Source: Anthoceros angustus
Lineage: Eukaryota; Streptophyta; Anthocerotopsida; Anthocerotales; Anthocerotaceae
Assembly: GCA_010909165.1 (NCBI GenBank)
Contig: MU008170.1
Location: 434,001-498,000, forward strand
Length of the DNA stretch: 64,000 nucleotides
Direction of reading: 5' to 3'
Shown: positions 59,104 through 64,000 of the stretch, piece by piece
Numbering within the stretch: position 1 is the first letter of the stretch
Layout: every line of letters starts with the position of its first letter
Made by a program: the position numbers and the translations under genes
The notes under the pieces: generated by a model
Told to the model about the DNA's origin: nothing
Database searches by the model: none
Seen by the model: the letters and a program-made list of their open reading frames with translations, nothing else

Positions 59104-59490
59104 ATGGCACGCTTCAATTTTTTTCTCATTTTTGTGTTTATCTCCTCTTTGGTACTATCCCTTGGGGTCAGCACCATATATGCTCTACGTATGCCGACTC
59201 CAACTCCAAAGTTATTGCAGTTTGCATCACAAACGCCAACTTCAGCTCCAACTCTCAAGTCATTGCAGCATGGAGCACAGACAACAGATGTTGCACCATC
59301 CAGTCAAGACAATTGTGATTTGCTTCACTCTTGCCCCACGAGCTTGACATGTTGCAATGGGACATGTGTGGACCTTTCTTCTGACAATGGAAACTGCGGA
59401 TCATGTGGATATAAATGCGGAGTATTGGGTAGAGATGGTTCATTTGTCACCCCTCCCATTTGCGTAGAAGGGAAATGCATCATGGATTGA
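59104..59490 (+). CDS. STIG1-like secreted cysteine-rich protein 1
   Basis: 128 residues, single exon. A signal peptide is clear (MARFNFFLIFVFISSLVLSL, cleavage near VSTIYA). A Pro/Thr/Ser-rich linker with two near-repeats (TPKLLQFASQTPTSAP and TLKSLQHGAQT) follows, then a C-terminal STIG1-type module: SLTCCNGTCVDLSSDNGNCG, SCGYKCGVLG, ICVEGKCIMD. Ten Cys are present in the mature part, fewer than the longer angiosperm STIG1 domain, so this is a shortened form with one CCNGxCVxLxxDxxNCGxCG unit. STIG1 family peptides act in the apoplast as signalling or cell-wall-associated proteins. A Met 24 codons upstream in frame (59032) would bury the signal sequence, so 59104 is preferred. A paralogue lies at 61855. 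Confidence 0.85.
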   Translation: MARFNFFLIFVFISSLVLSLGVSTIYALRMPTPTPKLLQFASQTPTSAPTLKSLQHGAQTTDVAPSSQDNCDLLHSCPTSLTCCNGTCVDLSSDNGNCGSCGYKCGVLGRDGSFVTPPICVEGKCIMD

Positions 59491-61440
59491 TTATTTTTTG
59501 GAATTGTAAAGGGATTTGCATCAGTGATTGCCTACAAAAGGGATTAGTAAAATACTTTGGAAACAACTCATTTGTTTTCTAAAGCGTAATATTCCAATGT
59601 TAGTTTTGGTTCAATCTTGATTAGAAGTGATTTTGAAATTATTGTCTTAATTCAATCTTGATTTAAATGTAAAATCAAAACTTTCCGGATGTACTCGCCC
59701 TTGAATTGAATGCTATTATTTTTCTAATGCTTGTTTATGTAAAATACAAGTTAGTAAACACAGCCTCTTTTTCCTGAGAAGTTTCGATCACGGTCCTTGT
59801 TTTGATATACTTTATCACAGAAAATACATGATAGTATAATAGGCTCTTTTTTTCCTCCACAAAAAGCCTATAGATCTAGACAGGCATCATACCCCGATGC
59901 TTATTCAGAGCATTTGTCTGTATTGATGAGAGCTACATAACCCGATGGTTTTCTAGAAAACCCTGTAGATCTACAGCTCTGCAGACTAATATCTTATTCA
60001 TTTTTGTCCTTCAAGAAGAAGAGCAATATCACACACATGACTTTTCATATTCAAATCTAACTAGGCTTGAGGATTCAACTTCTTCTCTCACAAAATTTTT
60101 AAAACTAAACTTAGTCCATCCAAAAATCTTTACCCACCCAAAAAACTTCACGTCTTCAATTATAGATAGCCTACGAGTCCATGTGAAACTACCCATGCAC
60201 AAAAATTCAAACAATTAGAAATCAGGGAAGCAACACAACCGATCCTCACAAAAAGAGTGAACTAGTGCCTATTCACATTTATGCCTTTCACTTCACTCCT
60301 CAAGCTTGCCTTCTTTAACAATTTGGTTTGTCTAAAATATCATGGAATGGCTCATCCCATTTCTACTTATATACCCTTATTGCATGAGGGCACTCAAAAA
60401 AGTTGGTACTATAGTATGTAAGGCTTAATGGTGCATGCGTAACTTTGTCCCTTAGGTCTCTTCCAAGAATCCCAGCTGACTAGCTTTGTGAGGAAGTAGG
60501 TGTTTGTTTCTTCTCTTGAATCCTATTCATTTCATGTCCACATTGTTTGAAAAGTTATGGCAAGATCTCTATTTGAAACTGCAAGTTCAACAGTCTGCAA
60601 CTGGTTATGGGAAGTGAGTTGCTCCCTAAACGTAGAGAAACAAGTTGCTTCATAAATTGAAGAGATAGGAATACATAAACAAGTTATGCTTTTTTAAAGC
60701 ACCATGATTATGGGAAACAAGTTAGCAAAAATCGTAAGTTTGTGCTTTGCTATAATTTCTCTAGTACGTACCATTGGAGCAAAAGCTCGTTTTGCGGTGG
60801 GTCTTGGGCAAAATTTTTGATAACTTACATCTAGGTTCCATCCATTACTATCGTGAGCTCGGGTACACCTACCATTGACTATGTTATTTTTGCATCATAC
60901 AGTACAGGACGTAAAACCACGGATACCACGTTGTGGGTGTAGCGCACCTACGACAAGTATACCTTCGTCACAAGGTAGCAACGGTACATCGACAAATACA
61001 ATAATGAAGGAATGTGGTGAACCATATGGTAGCAAACTTGACATTAGCGTGTGACATGACGTTGTGTAACATGGAGTAACCACAATATAAGTTGCACTAT
61101 CACCAGTCCACGCTTGTGGCATGCTTTACCCAAGCTACATACATATCGTCTTTGTGACAGGTCCCTATATATGTAGGTTACACTAAACACAAAAATATAT
61201 ATATACATGTAGTGACAAAAGCAAGATGTATTAAGAAATGAGACAAACCTAAAAGAATCCGAAGATAGTTATAGTAAGTACCTATAGATTTGTTAACTTA
61301 TCTAAAGATTGGATGTATTTTTTAAAGAATAGAAGTATAAAATAAGTATGTATTTTAATAGATTTATTTTTCAGACATCTACCGATATTTATAAGTAGAG
61401 TGGTGTCATGTTTATGCGGATAAAATTTAAATCGGTAAAA
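59491..61440. other. AT-rich intergenic region
   Basis: No gene supported. Short open frames on the minus strand at 60029-60214 and 60895-61122 show no motif. A duplicated word with ACCCGATG or CCCCGATG followed by CTTATTC or GTTTTC occurs near 59890-59960. Confidence 0.5.
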
Positions 61441-61767
61441 ACATAATTAAAAGTTGTTGAATAGACTTGACTTTTCGTAAGACTTCACTTTAAAGTTTCC
61501 ACATCTTAAGAAACTCTATTTATGCACTTTAGAGTCCTACAATATATAAACATAATTAAAAGTTGTTGAATAGACTTGACTTTTCGTAAGACTTCACTTT
61601 AAAGTTTCCACATCTTAAGAAACTCTATTTATGCACCTTAGAGTCGTACAATATATAAACATAATTAAAAGTTGTTGAATAGACTTGACTTTTCGTAAGA
61701 CTTCACTTTAAAGTTTCCACATCTTAAGAAACTCTATTTATGCACCTTAGAGTCCTACAATATATTT
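61441..61767. repeat. 109-bp tandem array, three units, in the promoter of a STIG1-like gene
   Basis: ACATAATTAAAAGTTGTTGA starts at 61441, 61550 and 61659. Copies are nearly identical (CACTTTAGAG against CACCTTAGAG; one GTCGTAC against GTCCTAC). The last unit ends with ACAATATAT about 90 bp before the ATG at 61855, so core promoter and 5' leader sequence may be what was amplified. Confidence 0.95.
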
Positions 61768-61854
61768 TTACATCTGTCAACATTGATCATATACTATCAT
61801 AAACCGATTCAAAATATTGCATTGATCATATACTCTCATTAACCAATTCAAAAT

Positions 61855-62199
61855 ATGGCAGGCTTCAACGTTCTTCTCATTTTTTTGTTTATTTCTATGT
61901 TGGTATTCCTTGGGGTGAGCACAGTAGATGCTCGACTCGTGCCGACTCCAACTCCAAAGTCATTACAGTTTGCACCACAGAAAACACATGCAATGCCATC
62001 CTTTGATGGCAATTCTGAATTAAATTTGTTTAAAAATTCTTGCACTGAAGGCTTAATACGTTGCAATGGAGAATGTGTCAATCTTCCTTCTGATAATAGC
62101 AATTGTGGATCATGTGGATTTAAGTGCGGAGTATTAGGTCAAAATGGCTCGTTTATCACACTTCCCATATGTGTAGAAGGGCAATGTATCATGGATTGA
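61855..62199 (+). CDS. STIG1-like secreted cysteine-rich protein 2
   Basis: 114 residues, single exon, paralogue of the gene at 59104. The signal peptide (MAGFNVLLIFLFISMLVFLG) is followed by VSTVDARLVPTPTPKSLQFA, matching the first gene. The C-terminal module is conserved: IRCNGECVNLPSDNSNCGSC, GFKCGVLGQNG, ICVEGQCIMD. One Cys of the CC pair in the first protein is Arg here (LIRCNG against LTCCNG), and the linker lacks the second TLKSLQ-type repeat. Secreted to the apoplast by inference. The promoter carries the 109-bp array. Confidence 0.85.
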   Translation: MAGFNVLLIFLFISMLVFLGVSTVDARLVPTPTPKSLQFAPQKTHAMPSFDGNSELNLFKNSCTEGLIRCNGECVNLPSDNSNCGSCGFKCGVLGQNGSFITLPICVEGQCIMD

Positions 62200-62213
62200 G
62201 TTTTATTTAGACA

Positions 62214-62280
62214 GATAAGTGAGGAGTATTGGCCATAGATGACTCATTTATCACATCTCCTATGCGCATCATGGATTGAC
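62214..62280 (+). pseudogene. Fragment of a third STIG1-like 3' end
   Basis: GAGGAGTATTGGCCATAGAT, then ACTCATTTATCACATCTCC and CATCATGGATTGA, match the last roughly 70 bases of the two STIG1-like genes (GGAGTATT, TTTATCACACTTCCC, ATCATGGATTGA) with a deletion over the VEGQC codons. This is a partial tandem copy just after the intact gene. Confidence 0.7.
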
Positions 62281-63016
62281 TACCTACTACCTATTTAAGT
62301 TTGTAATTATTTTTGGAAATAGAAGTTTATTTCCGCAAACACTTGTTTTAATTCAATCTTGATTATAAAGTGATATCTTAATACTCGTTTTAGTTTAATC
62401 TTGGATATAAAGTGATGGTCAAATAGTTGTTTTGATTCAATCTTTATTAAACTAAGAATTTTTATAAATTTACTATTTCCATTATAATACATGTGGGCTT
62501 ACAAAAGATGAATTATAGCTAGATGAGTTTAATTAGATAATTAATCACCTACAAAACATCTTATCCCGGATTACAAATTAGGCGAATATTGCCATGAGAA
62601 GAATGAGATAGATGAGAGGGATGAGGCACATTAGATCCAATAAGAAGGCTCTAGAGACGTGTTGGGCGAGCTATTTCTCCCTAATCTTTACGCACATGCT
62701 ACCTGCACAAGCTATTTTCCCCTAATTTTCAAGCACATGCCATCTGCACGACCAGCATGTGCTAGTGCTAGAATCCACTTGTACTTCATTGAGTTTCTTT
62801 GTGGTTGGCTTTATGTATTGTTGTATACTGAAAGGAAAAGAGTAGTACAAATAACCTCTGTTTGAACAATATGATACACTTCCTTCAATAGTTATGTGTT
62901 AGAGAAGCAGATAAGTAAAAATTATCTTGAATGATCGAAATGTCTTGGGTGATTGTTGATTGGAATTTTTGAAAAAACTCTTCTTGAAAAATATTTGTAA
63001 GTATAGGATACTTTTG
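62281..63016. other. AT-rich intergenic region
   Basis: Three short imperfect repeats of TTTAATTCAATCTTGATTATAAAGTGAT type occur at about 62348-62450, the same phrase that follows the first STIG1-like gene near 59610-59660. Hence the 3' flanks were duplicated with the genes. No gene here. Confidence 0.5.
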
Positions 63017-63463
63017 TTATGGTGAAACAGGACAAAATGTTGAATCTATCGTATATTCCAAAGAACATTGGCTTTCTTGTATAAAACCTGAGCGTCTCCC
63101 TACACAATAAACATCTAAGAGTTCAAACTTGGCCATCTCTAAACATACACTACATAATTTTTTTTGAGATCCATAAGTTGATCCATCAATCTTTATATTG
63201 CATGCAGCATAACCTTGAAAATACCATGGACTTCGAAAAAGTACAGTATATGGATGGTTGTCAGGAAATGTGTCAGCACCTCTTAATGCAAGCACAGAAA
63301 CTCCTGCTCGAACCACTTTATGATCTTCACTTGCTGCTGGTTCAATGTATTGCCCACATCTATAAAGTATGTTTTGAGATGATATAGTACTACTGGACAT
63401 GAGTAAAATAATTGATAAATATATGATATGAAAAAAATAATTCCATCGTACATTTTGATGCAT
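63017..63463 (-). CDS. Secreted cysteine-rich protein of unknown family
   Basis: 148 residues, single exon, ATG at 63463. A strong signal peptide (FFHIIYLSIILLMSSSTISS) is followed by a mature region with seven Cys: ILYRCGQYIEPA, then a hydrophobic core (VVRAGVSVLALRGADTFPDN), AACNIKIDGSTYGS, LCSVCLEMAKFELLDVYCVG, QESQCSLEYTID and TFCPVSP. I do not recognise the family. The single-domain secreted, Cys-rich, AT-rich-island setting resembles defence or reproductive peptides, but this is only inference. The odd Cys count suggests an additional exon, intermolecular pairing or a free thiol. Confidence 0.5.
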   Translation of the reverse strand: MHQNVRWNYFFHIIYLSIILLMSSSTISSQNILYRCGQYIEPAASEDHKVVRAGVSVLALRGADTFPDNHPYTVLFRSPWYFQGYAACNIKIDGSTYGSQKKLCSVCLEMAKFELLDVYCVGRRSGFIQESQCSLEYTIDSTFCPVSP

Positions 63464-64000
63464 AATTTTTATTTATAAAAAATAACGAGCACTTACGTGT
63501 TTACAATTAAGAACACACATAAGTAACATGATATAATACACTCCATCCATTACGAGGACAACATGAAAGGTTACTTTGTTAAAATGCATAGTGAGATTCC
63601 ATATGTCCGTCTATATGAAAATATACGCCATATTTACGCCATAGGGGACGAAAAATCAAATATAATTAACTCAACAGTTGCAATGGTGTATTTGATGAAT
63701 ACATTTAATAGAAGTGTGAAGAATGAATAGATTTTGGGATGCATATATAAAACATGTGGTAGGCAGGTCAACCTCACATCTTAAATTCATGTAGCACTTC
63801 CTATTGTTATGCACAACAATAATTTTGTTATATCTAGGGAATCCATGAGCAAATACGCCAATTTGAAGGTCACATCTTGAGCAATTAGATCAAACAAAGA
63901 TTCTATTATTAAAATGGTAAATTATGGAAGAGATTCTAAAATTGCATAGAATAATATTATATTAAAATTTGTGCTTGTTAGTGTGAGTGCACTTGGTTTT
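63464..64000. other. AT-rich intergenic region
   Basis: No coding region supported. It presumably includes the promoter of the minus-strand secreted-protein gene starting at 63463. Confidence 0.5.

Overview
The window is nuclear DNA of a land plant. Six things point there: split genes with GT-AG introns, a KIN-12 (phragmoplast-type) kinesin, PLS-class PPR proteins, a plastid glutamate-1-semialdehyde aminotransferase with a transit-peptide-like leader, STIG1-like secreted proteins, and plant-type acylamino-acid-releasing enzyme. I cannot name the species. The PPR style (long, with a family-specific insert before the helical repeats) suggests a seedless lineage (bryophyte, lycophyte or fern); that is an inference from memory of such families. 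Resolved introns are short and uniform: 76-109 bp at 15 of 15 junctions in the kinesin, 85 and 78 bp in the two PPR genes.

Layout. 0.5-10.5 kb is a compact gene block: an uncharacterised membrane protein (minus), an uncharacterised seven-exon acidic protein (plus), an intronless acylaminoacyl peptidase whose frame is broken once near 3.81 kb, a two-exon PPR gene, and a small two-exon secreted PAN/Apple protein. 10.9-37.8 kb is gene-poor and built from many unrelated local tandem duplications (about 190 bp x9, 434 bp x3, 41 bp x3, 1.4-1.6 kb x3, about 500 bp x2, about 700 bp x2, about 275 bp x3, 1.03 kb x2) plus decayed transposon-like pieces. One GC-rich word, CGCCATGGTCGCGG, recurs about 13 times across different repeat families. 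37.8-57.3 kb is a second gene block: a small unknown protein, a PPR gene whose 5' end is triplicated in tandem (884-bp unit), GSA aminotransferase (three exons), a probable plastid NTF2-fold protein (minus) and a 16-exon, about 2,727-residue KIN-12 kinesin (minus) dominated by one 4.9-kb exon. 57.6-64 kb is conspicuously AT-rich and holds two STIG1-like genes, a partial third copy, a Cys-rich secreted protein, and two further tandem arrays, one ending less than 100 bp upstream of a STIG1-like start codon.

The genes do not form a pathway. Several products act in or on organelles (PPR editing factors, GSA, the NTF2-fold protein) and several are secreted. The recurring theme is local tandem duplication, twice hitting the 5' region of a gene in three copies. 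Exon structures were read by eye from splice consensus and frame; none was confirmed by transcripts or database search.
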